In this document: one piece after another, positions 7,960-16,490 of the stretch | How the letters are laid out: each line of letters starts with the position of its first letter | Position numbering within the stretch: position 1 is the first letter of the stretch | Assembly (NCBI GenBank): GCA_002342785.1 | Contig: DDQV01000104.1 | Span: 1-61,246, forward strand | Direction: 5' to 3' | DNA length: 61,246 nt | Source: Fusobacteriaceae bacterium UBA2433 | Lineage (GTDB): Bacteria; Fusobacteriota; Fusobacteriia; Fusobacteriales; Fusobacteriaceae | Notes under the pieces: generated by a model | What the model was told of the DNA's origin: nothing | What the model saw: only the letters and a program-made list of their open reading frames with translations | Databases searched by the model: none | Program-made: the position numbers and the translations under genes

Positions 7960-8304
7960 ATGTTTTCAAAATTAAAACTTCCAAAGAATAGCAGTAAGAT
8001 AGGAGAAACTCCTATTATGAATGAAAAAAATGTTTTTCCTGAAATATTAAATAAGCACATGACTCCAAAAGGAAAATGGGCACAAATTGTTGTTATTAAG
8101 GGGATCCTTAAGTATGTTCACGACAATGAACCTAAAAAGATATTACAAGCAGACAAGGATCATACAATAGTTATCGAACCTGAAAAATATCATCATGTTA
8201 TTTTAGACGGCATCGTTGAATTTAAAATAGAGTTTTATAAGATTTCAGAAAATATAGAAAAATTTGATGATAAAGCTTCTAGACCGGGAGAAAATTTCTT
8301 ATAG
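7960..8304 (+). CDS. DUF1971 (TehB N-terminal-like) cupin protein, 114 aa
   Basis: The sequence follows the DUF1971 pattern: a TPIMNE segment, LNKHMTPKGKWAQIVVIKG, a middle strand, and IEPEKYHHVILDGIVEFKIEFYKIS. This is a small single cupin domain, also found at the N-terminus of some tellurite-resistance TehB proteins, where it may sense or bind a small ligand. Here it stands alone without a methyltransferase. I choose ATG 7960, six bases behind AGAGGTG; an in-frame GTG at 7951 overlaps that site. It is followed by a clear terminator and is probably monocistronic. Confidence 0.8.
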   Translation: MFSKLKLPKNSSKIGETPIMNEKNVFPEILNKHMTPKGKWAQIVVIKGILKYVHDNEPKKILQADKDHTIVIEPEKYHHVILDGIVEFKIEFYKISENIEKFDDKASRPGENFL

Positions 8305-8351
8305 AATAGCTCAAATACTATTAGTATATCAACTAAAAAGGAACTTGAAAG

Positions 8352-8396
8352 AAGTTTAATAATTCTGTTAAAGAAATTATTAAACTTTTTTTTTAA
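8352..8396 (+). terminator. Terminator behind the DUF1971 gene
   Basis: AAGTTTAATAATT pairs with AATTATTAAACTT around a short loop, followed by a run of eight T. Confidence 0.85.
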
Positions 8397-8586
8397 ACTT
8401 CTAATAAACTCTTGAAAGTACAATAATGACCTATGTTTGTAGAAAAACTAGGAATAAAAACATATTTTGCTAACTCATATCATTTAATAATTTTATTTAT
8501 TTTGTTTACAATCTATCTCTTTTTATTGGATTTTAGTTTGTTCACACCTTATACCAAAATACCTGATCGATTCAATACTGATAATA

Positions 8587-9573
8587 TCAATGGTTTAAAA
8601 GAATTATTTGTTTATTAGTCGCATCTAATCTTATATTTGATCCTATGGCCATTGTAAACATAGGATGGGTATGAGAGCAGTCTACATCAGCAAGAAAAGG
8701 GAAATCATACTCTCCTAAAATTTCTAAAAGTACCTCATAGGGCTTTCTGTTGCTACCTTTATCGTCAAATAACTCATGTTTACCCAATATTAGACCACCT
8801 ATTTTGTTAAAAACTCCATTTATTTTAAGAAAAGAAAAACTTCTTTCAATAGTAGCAATATCTTTTAAAGAATCTTCTATTAATAAAATATCGCCTTTTT
8901 TTATCTCAGGCATATACTGGCTACCCCAAATTGTAGTAATGGTATTTAAATTGCCAATTATTAACCTTCCCTCAGCCTCTCCATCTTTTAAAGTGATCCA
9001 ATTATTTTTATTTTTTACTTTAGATCTAGTTTGATCTTCCCAATTTATATATTCTTCTGTCCAACATTCTGGCATTTTATATTCATAGTCACCATTAATA
9101 TCTTTTACAAAAATATCTTCAAAATATTTATAAGTCAATTCATTATAGGGTTCAAACTCTCCAAAAGATGCAACAATAGCTGGCCCATAAAATGTTTTTA
9201 TTCCAGTTTTTGCATATATTCCCATTAATATTGCGGTTACATCAGAATAACCAATTACAATTTTAGGATCTTTTATAAAAGCTTCGTAGTCTATATAAGG
9301 CAATAAAGAATTAGAGTTATATCCTCCAATTGTAGACATAATACATCTTACTTCTGGATCTCTTATTAATTCATTTAGTTCCTCGGTTCTTTCTTCGATA
9401 GTTCCTGATCTATAAAAATCACTTTTCCCTGTAAGGTTTCCTTCTATTATTTTAAATCCTTTTTTCTCTAAGAACTCTTTTCCTCTATTGTATCTTTTAG
9501 GTGTAATTTTTGTTATAGGAGTAGATGGTGAAAAAATTCCAATACCGTCTCCTTTTTTTAATTTAAATTCCAT
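8587..9573 (-). CDS. S66 family LD-carboxypeptidase / MccF-like serine peptidase, 328 aa
   Basis: The S66 layout is visible: an N-terminal KGDGIGIFSPS strand, RGKEFLEKKGFKI, the nucleophile loop GYSDVTAIL (Ser in IGYSD), the glutamate in LLIEDS, and the histidine in DCSHTHPM. S66 enzymes cut murein tetrapeptide L-D bonds (LdcA) or detoxify microcin C-like peptide-nucleotides (MccF). The insert between the Ser and Glu motifs and the length of 328 fit the MccF branch slightly better, but this is not certain. The ATG is behind AGGGGGA. Cytosolic; no signal peptide. It stands alone. Confidence 0.85.
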   Translation of the reverse strand: MEFKLKKGDGIGIFSPSTPITKITPKRYNRGKEFLEKKGFKIIEGNLTGKSDFYRSGTIEERTEELNELIRDPEVRCIMSTIGGYNSNSLLPYIDYEAFIKDPKIVIGYSDVTAILMGIYAKTGIKTFYGPAIVASFGEFEPYNELTYKYFEDIFVKDINGDYEYKMPECWTEEYINWEDQTRSKVKNKNNWITLKDGEAEGRLIIGNLNTITTIWGSQYMPEIKKGDILLIEDSLKDIATIERSFSFLKINGVFNKIGGLILGKHELFDDKGSNRKPYEVLLEILGEYDFPFLADVDCSHTHPMFTMAIGSNIRLDATNKQIILLNH

Positions 9574-9690
9574 TGTAATCCCCCTAATTGATGATCTTTT
9601 ATAATTATTATAATAACAATAATAGATTAAATTTTACAACTACTTTTGATTTTTTCTCATTGACAGAATACCCTTGGATTAGATATTCTT

Positions 9691-9921
9691 TTAAAATGTT
9701 AGTTGCCCAGATTCGAAATTGAATTTTTCTATATTCAGATTTTTAAATTCTTCTATTTTAAATAAAAATTGTCTTCCAATATCTTTTCTCATAGTTGGAG
9801 ATATTTTTTTCCATTTATATCCAATAAAAAGATCTTTAACCATAAAGGTATCCTCAGGAATTAAATTTTTAGTCTCCTCAATAGCAATAGCTACAATTTT
9901 ATATGTTTTTAAAGCATTCAT
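9691..9921 (-). CDS. DUF1413 domain protein, 76 aa (copy 2)
   Basis: Same small family as the gene at 5420: helix EETKNLIPEDTFMVKDLF, then GYKWKKI, then TMRKDIGRQFLFKIEE. The ATG follows AGGAGTAAAGA. It is about 45% identical to copy 1 by eye and monocistronic. The two copies face each other across the ORF6N/ATPase region, which suggests either duplication or recruitment with different mobile cargo. Function unknown. Confidence 0.8.
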   Translation of the reverse strand: MNALKTYKIVAIAIEETKNLIPEDTFMVKDLFIGYKWKKISPTMRKDIGRQFLFKIEEFKNLNIEKFNFESGQLTF

Positions 9922-10067
9922 CTTCTTTACTCCTATTTTTTTTAATTCGATAACAATGTTGTAAACAAATCTATTTATTTTGTAAAGAAAATTTATATAT
10001 TTTAAATTATATTGGCATTTGTAGTTGTCATTATATTCATAAATAAAAAAGAAGAATTAAAAATATC

Positions 10068-10249
10068 ATGGAAGCGGAAATGGATGAACATTTAGGTTAT
10101 GAAAAAGGTCAAAGAAGTGTTTTCCCATCAAATACTGCATTACTTAAAGCATTCAAATAGCAACAAAAAAATGGGCATATTCCCTTAGAAATTGGGGCAA
10201 AGTTTATGGTAAATTATCAATAATGTATGCAGAGAGAATTCCAGAATAA
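10068..10249 (+). pseudogene. IS256-family transposase remnant
   Basis: Two conserved ends of a mutator-type transposase are fused: MEAEMDEHLGYEKGQRS from near the N-terminal catalytic region, directly joined to VFPSNTALLKAFK from the C-terminus, then a TAG and, in the next frame, ATKKWAYSLRNWGKVYG and KLSIMYAERIPE with a TAA. All DDE residues in between are lost. The internal deletion plus the frameshift make this a dead copy. Terminal inverted repeats were not found. Confidence 0.85.
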
Positions 10250-10289
10250 AATAAAAAAATAAGCCAAGAAGCCTTTCCTTAAAGGCTTG
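10250..10289 (-). terminator. Leftward terminator-like hairpin
   Basis: AAGCCTTT-CCTT-AAAGGCTT is a perfect 8-bp stem with 4-base loop; on the minus strand it is followed after CTTGGC by TTATTTTTTTATTTTATT. It lies 140 bases downstream of the B3/B4 gene. Confidence 0.5.
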
Positions 10290-10428
10290 CTTGACATACT
10301 TAAATTTTAAAATTATACTTGAATTAATAAAAAACATAAATTTTTATGATACTAAAAATTATCATAGGAACTTTCTTCCTATTTGCAGACTTTTCTGGAC
10401 ACCCTCCAAGAATCATATTTTTTTGTGG

Positions 10429-11136
10429 TTAATCAATGTTAATTTTATAGTGATTTATATCTAGTATTTCAATAGTTAGATCTCCACCTAAATTTTCTTG
10501 AATAGTATTTCCTAAATATTTTAATCCTTCTTTAAATTCTTCAAATCTATCTTCATCGATTAATTCTAGGCATAAAAAAGCATTTGTTGTATTTTCTGTG
10601 AGCATAGTACGTACTGATTCACGCCAATTCCAACATCTACAAATAGCTCCCTTGTCATCTTTATAGATAATTTCACCTTGGTATGGCGGTGAAACTTTAT
10701 CGGAACCAAGTGTTACAAAATCTTCATCTCCTACTGCTCTAGTTAATCTTATATCTCCTGAAAAGGTATCCATATCTTCCCCACCACAAGGGAAAGCATA
10801 TTTTAATGAAACTGAGTTATATATATCTACCAAAGGATTTATAGTGTTTATATGGTTTTCATTAGAGACTCTTTTTAAGAGTGCCTCAATTGAAGATCTA
10901 GCTCCTTTTTTTGTTTTAAATTTTTTAAATGCATCTCTCCAAGATTTAATAACTGTATTTTTGCTAAAATCAGGATTTTGAATGTGATCTAATGCTTTTT
11001 TTTCAGCTTTAGAAATGATTTCTTTATATCTATCTGTTTTTTTTATCTTGTTATCGATTCCGTGACATACAATAACACCAATTTTTGCATCTGGGAATAA
11101 ATTCCAAAACTCCTCTTCAATTATAAACTTTTTCAT
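10429..11136 (-). CDS. B3/B4 tRNA-editing-like domain protein, 235 aa
   Basis: The protein matches the stand-alone B3/B4 family (COG3382), related to the editing domain of phenylalanyl-tRNA synthetase beta chain: SWRDAFKKFKTKKGARSS, SIEALLKRV, INPLVDIYNSVSLKYAFPCGGED, then a C-terminal half ending in a beta strand. Length is normal for the family. Proteins of this type are thought to hydrolyse mischarged aminoacyl-tRNA, but function is not proven for most. The ATG is behind AGGAGGACAC. Its promoter has the unusually long spacer and dyad expected for control by the MerR-family gene just upstream. Confidence 0.8.
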   Translation of the reverse strand: MKKFIIEEEFWNLFPDAKIGVIVCHGIDNKIKKTDRYKEIISKAEKKALDHIQNPDFSKNTVIKSWRDAFKKFKTKKGARSSIEALLKRVSNENHINTINPLVDIYNSVSLKYAFPCGGEDMDTFSGDIRLTRAVGDEDFVTLGSDKVSPPYQGEIIYKDDKGAICRCWNWRESVRTMLTENTTNAFLCLELIDEDRFEEFKEGLKYLGNTIQENLGGDLTIEILDINHYKINID

Positions 11137-11176
11137 GTGTCCTCCTAAAATTCTTAATAAAAATTTACATATAAAT

Positions 11177-11208
11177 ATTATAAACTATAACGCATGGGAT
11201 ATAGTCAA
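11177..11208 (-). promoter_or_regulatory. MerR-type promoter with 20-bp spacer and dyad
   Basis: Reading leftward, TTGACT (11208-11203) and TATAAT (11182-11177) are 20 bases apart, too far for normal sigma-70 use but typical of promoters twisted open by MerR proteins. ACTATA and TATAGT form an exact inverted repeat with a 10-base gap (11184-11205) centred in the spacer. It drives the B3/B4 gene. Confidence 0.75.
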
Positions 11209-11260
11209 TAAAAAATATTATTTAATAATTTTTGGAGATTATATTTTATCTGATAAGAAG

Positions 11261-12070
11261 TTATTCTATTGGAATAAAGATCTGGATTACTTCACCTACT
11301 CCTTTTTCTAACTGTATTTTTTCTTTATTAGACATCTCTATTGAATCTCCTACTATTTTATATGAATTTTCTTTTATAAAATCTGTTAACTTTGTATAAC
11401 TTCTTTTTAAACTTTCAAATGAATCTTTATGGGTAATCGTTGCACATTTTTTTTCTTTAATAGTGATTACAATATCATTTTCTACTTCATCTAAAACTAC
11501 AGAACCAACAAATTTTAAAGGATAAATATTTAATTTTTTTAAGTTTTCACTATCTAAGATAGCGAGATGTTTTTTTTCATCTAACTTGATTGTTTTTTCT
11601 ATTTGAGAAAGTTCTTTATATGCTTTTTCTACTTGCATATATCTATAGGGAGGAAGGACATCAACAATAATTGCCCTAAAAGATATATTTTCAATAATAC
11701 TAGGATTTAAACCTTCAGAAGATCTAGCTTTTTTTAGTTCTTCAGATTTTATCTTAATAACTTTTATTGAATTTTTTAATTTTTTAATATTTTCTTCCAT
11801 TATCTTTATTTTATTATTAAGGAGAGATTGGCTTTGTTCTATATCTTTACAGTTAATATATTCTTTTATTTCGTTTAATGAAAATCCTGAATTTTTTAAG
11901 GCTAATATGAATCTTAATATATATATTTGATGTTCAGAATAATATCTATAATTATTTTCTTCATCGATATAAGATGGTTTAAATAGACCTATTTCATCAT
12001 AATAGATTAATGTTCTTCGAGATATATTAAAAATTTTAGCTATTTCACTTATCTTATAATTTATTCTCAT
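11261..12070 (-). CDS. MerR-family transcription regulator with BmrR-like effector domain, 269 aa
   Basis: Residues 5-75 are a MerR winged helix (ISEIAKIFNISRRTLIYYDEIGLFKP, then YRYYSEHQIYILRFI), residues 80-120 a coiled-coil dimer helix, and 130-269 a GyrI/AraC-type effector-binding domain (PYRYMQVEKAYKEL near its start, VIQIFIPIE at the end) as in BmrR and TipA. Such regulators sense hydrophobic compounds or drugs and activate a long-spacer promoter. The ATG is behind GGAGGTAGAAAG. Gene order and the dyad at 11184-11205 make the B3/B4 gene its likely target. The inducer is unknown. Confidence 0.85.
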   Translation of the reverse strand: MRINYKISEIAKIFNISRRTLIYYDEIGLFKPSYIDEENNYRYYSEHQIYILRFILALKNSGFSLNEIKEYINCKDIEQSQSLLNNKIKIMEENIKKLKNSIKVIKIKSEELKKARSSEGLNPSIIENISFRAIIVDVLPPYRYMQVEKAYKELSQIEKTIKLDEKKHLAILDSENLKKLNIYPLKFVGSVVLDEVENDIVITIKEKKCATITHKDSFESLKRSYTKLTDFIKENSYKIVGDSIEMSNKEKIQLEKGVGEVIQIFIPIE

Positions 12071-12097
12071 CTTTCTACCTCCAAAGTAGACCTTAAC

Positions 12098-12112
12098 ATT
12101 ATAGTTTATAAT
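12098..12112. promoter_or_regulatory. Candidate operator in the MerR gene's own leader
   Basis: ATTATAGTTTATAAT is almost self-complementary and matches, in inverted orientation, the ATTATAAACTATAA overlapping the -10 of the B3/B4 promoter (11177-11190). This suggests autoregulation. Evidence is the shared 14-base pattern only. Confidence 0.4.
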
Positions 12113-12339
12113 AAAATATATATTGATTTATAGCAAGTATTTTTAAAAAAGAAATCATATGAAAAATATTAGATCTTTTAATAGATTTAATAAAAAACTA
12201 GATGATATCAATATAGTTAATAAATAGATATATTTTTCTGATAAAAAAATAAAAGAATAAAAATATAAAAAAGAGAATTCAGAAAAAATATAAATTTATG
12301 TTATTATACTATTAATAATAGAATTTAGGAGGATTATAG

Positions 12340-12744
12340 GTGAAAAAAGAAATTGAAGTTGTTGCAGCAATTATAATAGATAATAATAAATTTTTATGTA
12401 CTCAAAGAAATAAAAATAAATATGAATATATATCATATAAATATGAGTTTCCAGGGGGAAAAGTAGAACCACAAGAAACATTAGAAGATGCTATAATTCG
12501 TGAAATTAAAGAAGAATTAGATATTGAGATAAAGGTAAGATCTAAATATTTAACAGTAAGACATGAATATCCTAATTTTATTATTATTATGCATAGTTTT
12601 TTATGTGAAATGTTGACTAAAAAAATAGTTTTGAAAGAACATATAGATTTAAAATGGCTTTCTAGTTTAGAACTCCCAAGTTTAGATTGGGCAGAAGCCG
12701 ATCTACCTATAGTTGAAAAGTTAAATGGTGAGATATATGGTTAA
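12340..12744 (+). CDS. NUDIX hydrolase (MutT/CTP pyrophosphohydrolase-like), 134 aa
   Basis: The NUDIX box spans residues 40-62: GKVEPQE, then seven residues, then REIKEELDI, with the usual Gly at position 61 replaced by Asp. It is preceded by CTQRNKNKYEYISYKYEFPGG, typical of MutT-type nucleoside triphosphate pyrophosphatases. Start is GTG 12340 behind AGGAGGATTATAG. The stop lies 18-20 bases inside the following helicase gene, which points to translational coupling and a joint function. On its own it would be annotated as 8-oxo-dGTP diphosphatase; in this context it could instead act on a signalling or modified nucleotide. Confidence 0.85.
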   Translation: MKKEIEVVAAIIIDNNKFLCTQRNKNKYEYISYKYEFPGGKVEPQETLEDAIIREIKEELDIEIKVRSKYLTVRHEYPNFIIIMHSFLCEMLTKKIVLKEHIDLKWLSSLELPSLDWAEADLPIVEKLNGEIYG

Positions 12745-15559
12745 TATTTCTAGTCAAGAAGAAAAATCACTAGAATATAGACTAATAACAAATTCATTTA
12801 ATCATAATTTTTATTATGAATTAAAGGATTCTTTATTAACGTGTAAAAGTTTTGATCTAAGTATAGCATTTATAACATATAGTGGCTTACAATTAATTTT
12901 AGACGTGTTAAAAGAATTAGAACAAAAAGGAATAAAGGGTAGAATTTTAACATCTAATTATTTGAATTTTACTGATCCTAAAGCACTTAGAAAATTGAAA
13001 GAATTCTCAAATATTGAAACTAAAATATATTTAACAGATAAAAAAGGATTTCATACAAAGGGGTATATTTTTGAATATAGAGATTATTATAGATTGATAG
13101 TAGGATCTTCAAATCTAACACAAAGTGCTTTAAAGCATAATATCGAATGGAATTTAACTGTAAATTCAAAAGAGATGGTATTTAATAAAAATTTATTTAA
13201 AGAATACAATAATACTTGGGATGAAAGTTATTCATTGGACGAAGATTTATTATTAACCTATGAAAAAGCTAAAATAAAACATGATGAAGCACATAAGAGA
13301 GTAAATAATTTAAACTTATTTAAAGATATAGAAAAAATAAAACCTAACTATATGCAAGATAAAGCTTTAAAATCATTAAAAAGTTTTAGAAAAAATGGTG
13401 AGAATAAAGCTTTAGTAATAGCTTCTACTGGAAGTGGAAAAACTTATATGGCTGCATTTGATGTAGAAGAATTTAAAGGAAAATCTTTTTTGTTTTTAGT
13501 TCATAGAGAGGAAATATTACATAGTGCCAAAGAAACTTTTATAAATCTAGGATTGGTAAAGGAAGAAGACACTTCTATTTTTACAGGAAATAGAAAAGAG
13601 TATACTGATTATATGTTTTCTACAGTTCAAACTATGTCAAAACGTTGTGAAGATTTTGAAAAAGATGATTTTGATTATATTATAATAGATGAAGCACATC
13701 ATGTAACTTCAAAAAGTTATCAAACTATAGTTCAACATTTTAAACCTAAATTTTTACTTGGTATGACTGCCACTCCTGAAAGAAGTGATGGTGGCGATAT
13801 CTTTGATGTCTTTGATGATAATATAGCTTTAGATCTAAGACTAAGGGATGCTCTAGCTCATGATCTTGTAGCGCCATTTCATTATTTTGGTATAGATGAT
13901 ATTACTGTAGATTATGGTAGTGTGAGTTTAGATAAAATATCAGAGATGAGTAAACTACTTAAGATCAATAAAAGAGTTGAATTTATTATAGAAAAATTAA
14001 ATTTTTATGGTTGGGATGGAGAAAAATTAAAAGGTTTAGGTTTTTGTATCGATATAAATCATGCATTATATATGGCTGAAGAATTTAATAAAAGAGGAAT
14101 ATTTTCGGTAGCTCTTACAGGAAAAAATAAATCAGATAAAAGACGTGATTTTATTAAAAGATTGCAAGATGAAAGTGATCCTTTAAAAATGATATTTACT
14201 GTGGATATATTTAATGAAGGAATTGATATTCCAGATGTAAATGTAGTTTTAATGCTAAGACCAACAAATTCACCTATAATTTTTGTACAACAATTAGGAA
14301 GAGGATTACGAAGAACAAAGGAAAAAGAATATTTGACTGTTTTAGATTTCATAGGAAATCATAATAGAGCTTTTTTAATTTCATTAGCTTTAAGTGGAAG
14401 TAGATATTATGACAAAGATAGCTTAAAAGTAAGTCTTGCAAGAGATTTCATAGAGATCCCTGGATGTACCCATATTCAAATGGATAGAATCTCTAAAGAA
14501 AGGATTTTAAATCAATTAGAAAATGAAAATTTTAATGCCTTAAAATATTTAAAGGAAGAATATAGAGAATTTAAAATGTTAATAGGAAACAAAATACCAT
14601 TATTTTTAGATTATCTTAGATATGATGGTGCTCCAAGTCCAATTAAATTTTTTCAGAATTCAATTAAAAATTATCTAGAATTTTTGTTGAAAGTAGATGA
14701 AAGTTTTAAATTAGATATGGATCCTATGTTCACTAGTTATTATACTCAGTTAACGAAGATGTTGCCGATTAAAAGACCTTTTGAGTTTATAATTATTAAA
14801 AATTTAGTAAAGAATAAACAAATGAGTATAGATGATATATTTACAAGTATAGGAAAAATATTAGATGATTGGGATGAAGATACAGTCTTACATACAATAG
14901 AGACTTTAAATTTAGAATATGCAGATAGAAGTGAGAAAAAATCTAACTATAATTTTTTTGAATATGATAATATAGATCAAATTATAAATATAGATCAAAA
15001 TTTTTTAAAGAGTTATCATAAATACAAAGAATATTATTTAGATTTATTAAATTATGGGTTACTTTCATACCAAGAAAAATATGGGAGAAAAAATTATGGA
15101 GTTCCATTTTTTAAATTATATAGTCAATATAGTATGAGAGATGCAGCGTTATTATCTAATTATAAAAAAATACATTCTTCTTTTAGAGGATTAGGATTAA
15201 TTGCTAATGGAAAAGAATATTTTTTGTTTGTTGATCTACATAAAGAAAATGATATTAAAGAAAGTATAAATTATGATGATAAATTTTTAGATACTGAATA
15301 TTTTCAATGGCAAACTCCAAATTCAACTAGTCAAGCAAGTGAACGAGGAAAAAATATTATATATAATAAATCTCGCGGCATAAACCTTCATTTATTTGTT
15401 AGAAAATATAAAAAAATAGATAATGTTACTCAAAACTATATCTATTTAGGAAAGGGAAATAGTGTTGAATTTAAGGGAGAAAAACCTATAACTGTAAAAA
15501 TAAAATTAGAAAATGAGATACCAAATGATTTATTCATGGAATTTATCTATAAAATCTAA
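12725..15559 (+). CDS. PLD-nuclease / DEAD-like SF2 helicase / DUF3427 protein, 944 aa
   Basis: Domain order: a phospholipase-D-type nuclease half-site at residues 108-143 (His110-x-Lys112, GSSNLTQSALKHN, Glu141), an SF2 helicase with Walker A STGSGKT (234-240), DEAH at 322-325, TAT motif III at 348-350, and motif VI QLGRGLRR near 520, then a 350-residue C-terminal DUF3427-like region. Such PLD-helicase proteins are restriction- or repair-like DNA enzymes common in defence islands. The first ATG (12725) overlaps the NUDIX gene; an alternative ATG at 12737 has GGTGAG just ahead and is equally plausible. All helicase motifs are intact. A 187-bp repeat begins three bases after the stop. Confidence 0.85.
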   Translation: MVRYMVNISSQEEKSLEYRLITNSFNHNFYYELKDSLLTCKSFDLSIAFITYSGLQLILDVLKELEQKGIKGRILTSNYLNFTDPKALRKLKEFSNIETKIYLTDKKGFHTKGYIFEYRDYYRLIVGSSNLTQSALKHNIEWNLTVNSKEMVFNKNLFKEYNNTWDESYSLDEDLLLTYEKAKIKHDEAHKRVNNLNLFKDIEKIKPNYMQDKALKSLKSFRKNGENKALVIASTGSGKTYMAAFDVEEFKGKSFLFLVHREEILHSAKETFINLGLVKEEDTSIFTGNRKEYTDYMFSTVQTMSKRCEDFEKDDFDYIIIDEAHHVTSKSYQTIVQHFKPKFLLGMTATPERSDGGDIFDVFDDNIALDLRLRDALAHDLVAPFHYFGIDDITVDYGSVSLDKISEMSKLLKINKRVEFIIEKLNFYGWDGEKLKGLGFCIDINHALYMAEEFNKRGIFSVALTGKNKSDKRRDFIKRLQDESDPLKMIFTVDIFNEGIDIPDVNVVLMLRPTNSPIIFVQQLGRGLRRTKEKEYLTVLDFIGNHNRAFLISLALSGSRYYDKDSLKVSLARDFIEIPGCTHIQMDRISKERILNQLENENFNALKYLKEEYREFKMLIGNKIPLFLDYLRYDGAPSPIKFFQNSIKNYLEFLLKVDESFKLDMDPMFTSYYTQLTKMLPIKRPFEFIIIKNLVKNKQMSIDDIFTSIGKILDDWDEDTVLHTIETLNLEYADRSEKKSNYNFFEYDNIDQIINIDQNFLKSYHKYKEYYLDLLNYGLLSYQEKYGRKNYGVPFFKLYSQYSMRDAALLSNYKKIHSSFRGLGLIANGKEYFLFVDLHKENDIKESINYDDKFLDTEYFQWQTPNSTSQASERGKNIIYNKSRGINLHLFVRKYKKIDNVTQNYIYLGKGNSVEFKGEKPITVKIKLENEIPNDLFMEFIYKI

Positions 15560-15561
15560 TG

Positions 15562-15748
15562 TATTAGTCAAAACAGCAAAAAATCCTATAAATAGGTCTA
15601 ATATGAATATCTTCAAAAGAGGTATAAATATTGACTCTCTTATTTAGTATTTAAGGTGCCTTGAAAATATTTCCCTTGTATTTATATGGATGAAGGGCTG
15701 AAATTTGCTCTATTAAAGGCTTCTATATACTGGTATTATTGGGGTTGA
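15562..15748. repeat. 187-bp direct repeat, copy 1
   Basis: Aligned by eye with 19844-20030 it has the same length, no gaps and about 15 mismatches (about 92% identity); the last 60 bases differ at only one or two positions. It contains CCTATAAATAGG, and a 20-codon frame starting ATG at 15687 that stays open in both copies. It begins right behind the helicase stop. Confidence 0.95.
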
Positions 15749-16047
15749 TAAGAAATGAAAATAAAAAATTATTGTGAATGTTTATGGAGTTTAAAATCTT
15801 TTTAAAGACTAAAATTTTAATACTTTTTATTTTAATATACTATTAAAAAAGGACTATATATTTGATTATATAGTCCTTTTTTCTTGTTTTACTTGTTAAA
15901 ACACTGATATTTTCCTTTGCAATCGTAGGGGATTTTTACTTTACTATAAACAAAAAGAGTTATTTAGTAATTCTTAAAATGTAAAAACGGAACATAAATT
16001 TCATCTGGTGAGAGTCCACCATGAAAATACATTTCACCATCCATATC
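15749..16047. other. Non-coding stretch behind repeat copy 1
   Basis: Outside the terminator, I see no ORF, hairpin or promoter that can be supported. Confidence 0.5.
15845..15884 (+). terminator. Terminator behind repeat copy 1
   Basis: AAAGGACTATATA pairs with TATATAGTCCTTT, then TTT and CTTGTTTT. A similar stem with the same TTTCTTGTTTT tail follows repeat copy 2, so the two 3' flanks are homologous beyond the 187 bases. Confidence 0.85.
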
Positions 16048-16320
16048 TTAAAAAAATACATCTTCTTTTGCTATAACAAAATTTTTATCTATTTGATATT
16101 TATTTTTTTCAATAATATATCCATATTCAGATAATAAACCTGAATATTTTTTTAAATCCATATCCGATACTTCTAAAATTTTATATTGTTTTGATTTAGA
16201 TATAGAATTAATAATTTTATTATCTATTTTATTATACTTTCTGTACCTTTTAATAGAACCATGGTCAGTAACTATATAAAAACTTAATTTATTTTCTATA
16301 TTCAACTTATCCTTGATCAT
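16048..16320 (-). CDS. Small hypothetical protein, 90 aa, possibly frameshifted
   Basis: The 90-codon ORF lacks a ribosome site at its ATG. The same frame continues upstream without a start, reading KEKIEQEFKEITKM, a plausible coiled-coil extension, while an ATG-ATG pair sits in another frame (16393-16388) and ends at an ATGA overlap with this start. One extra or missing A in the poly-A run near 16360 would fuse them into a protein of about 113 residues. Sequence such as FYIVTDHGSIKRYRKYNK is not a motif I know. It lies downstream of the S24 repressor on the same strand. Confidence 0.45.
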   Translation of the reverse strand: MIKDKLNIENKLSFYIVTDHGSIKRYRKYNKIDNKIINSISKSKQYKILEVSDMDLKKYSGLLSEYGYIIEKNKYQIDKNFVIAKEDVFF

Positions 16321-16490
16321 TTTGGTAATTTCTTTAAATTCTTGCTCAATTTTTTCTTTTCTTCCTCTTTTGTAATTTTAGACTTCATCATTTTTTTTTA
16401 AAATGTATTTGAAAAAAATCCATTATTTATATATAATATTTTATATTACTCCTTATTTATTTTATAACTCAATATTTTGTTGAGCTTCTT

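Larger units (their letters stand above)
9922..10428. other. 507-bp interval between DUF1413 copy 2 and the B3/B4 gene
   Basis: Contains the DUF1413 promoter region, the IS256 remnant and a hairpin that should end the leftward B3/B4 transcript. The final 130 bases (10300-10428) hold nothing I recognise. Confidence 0.5.

Noticed and set aside
8433..8618. 61-codon ORF with one hydrophobic segment
   Set aside because: No ribosome site, overlaps the 3' end of the convergent S66 peptidase gene, and its composition is what AT-rich non-coding DNA gives.
10068..10249. Active IS256 element
   Set aside because: The catalytic core is deleted, the remaining ends are frameshifted against each other, and no inverted repeats were found.
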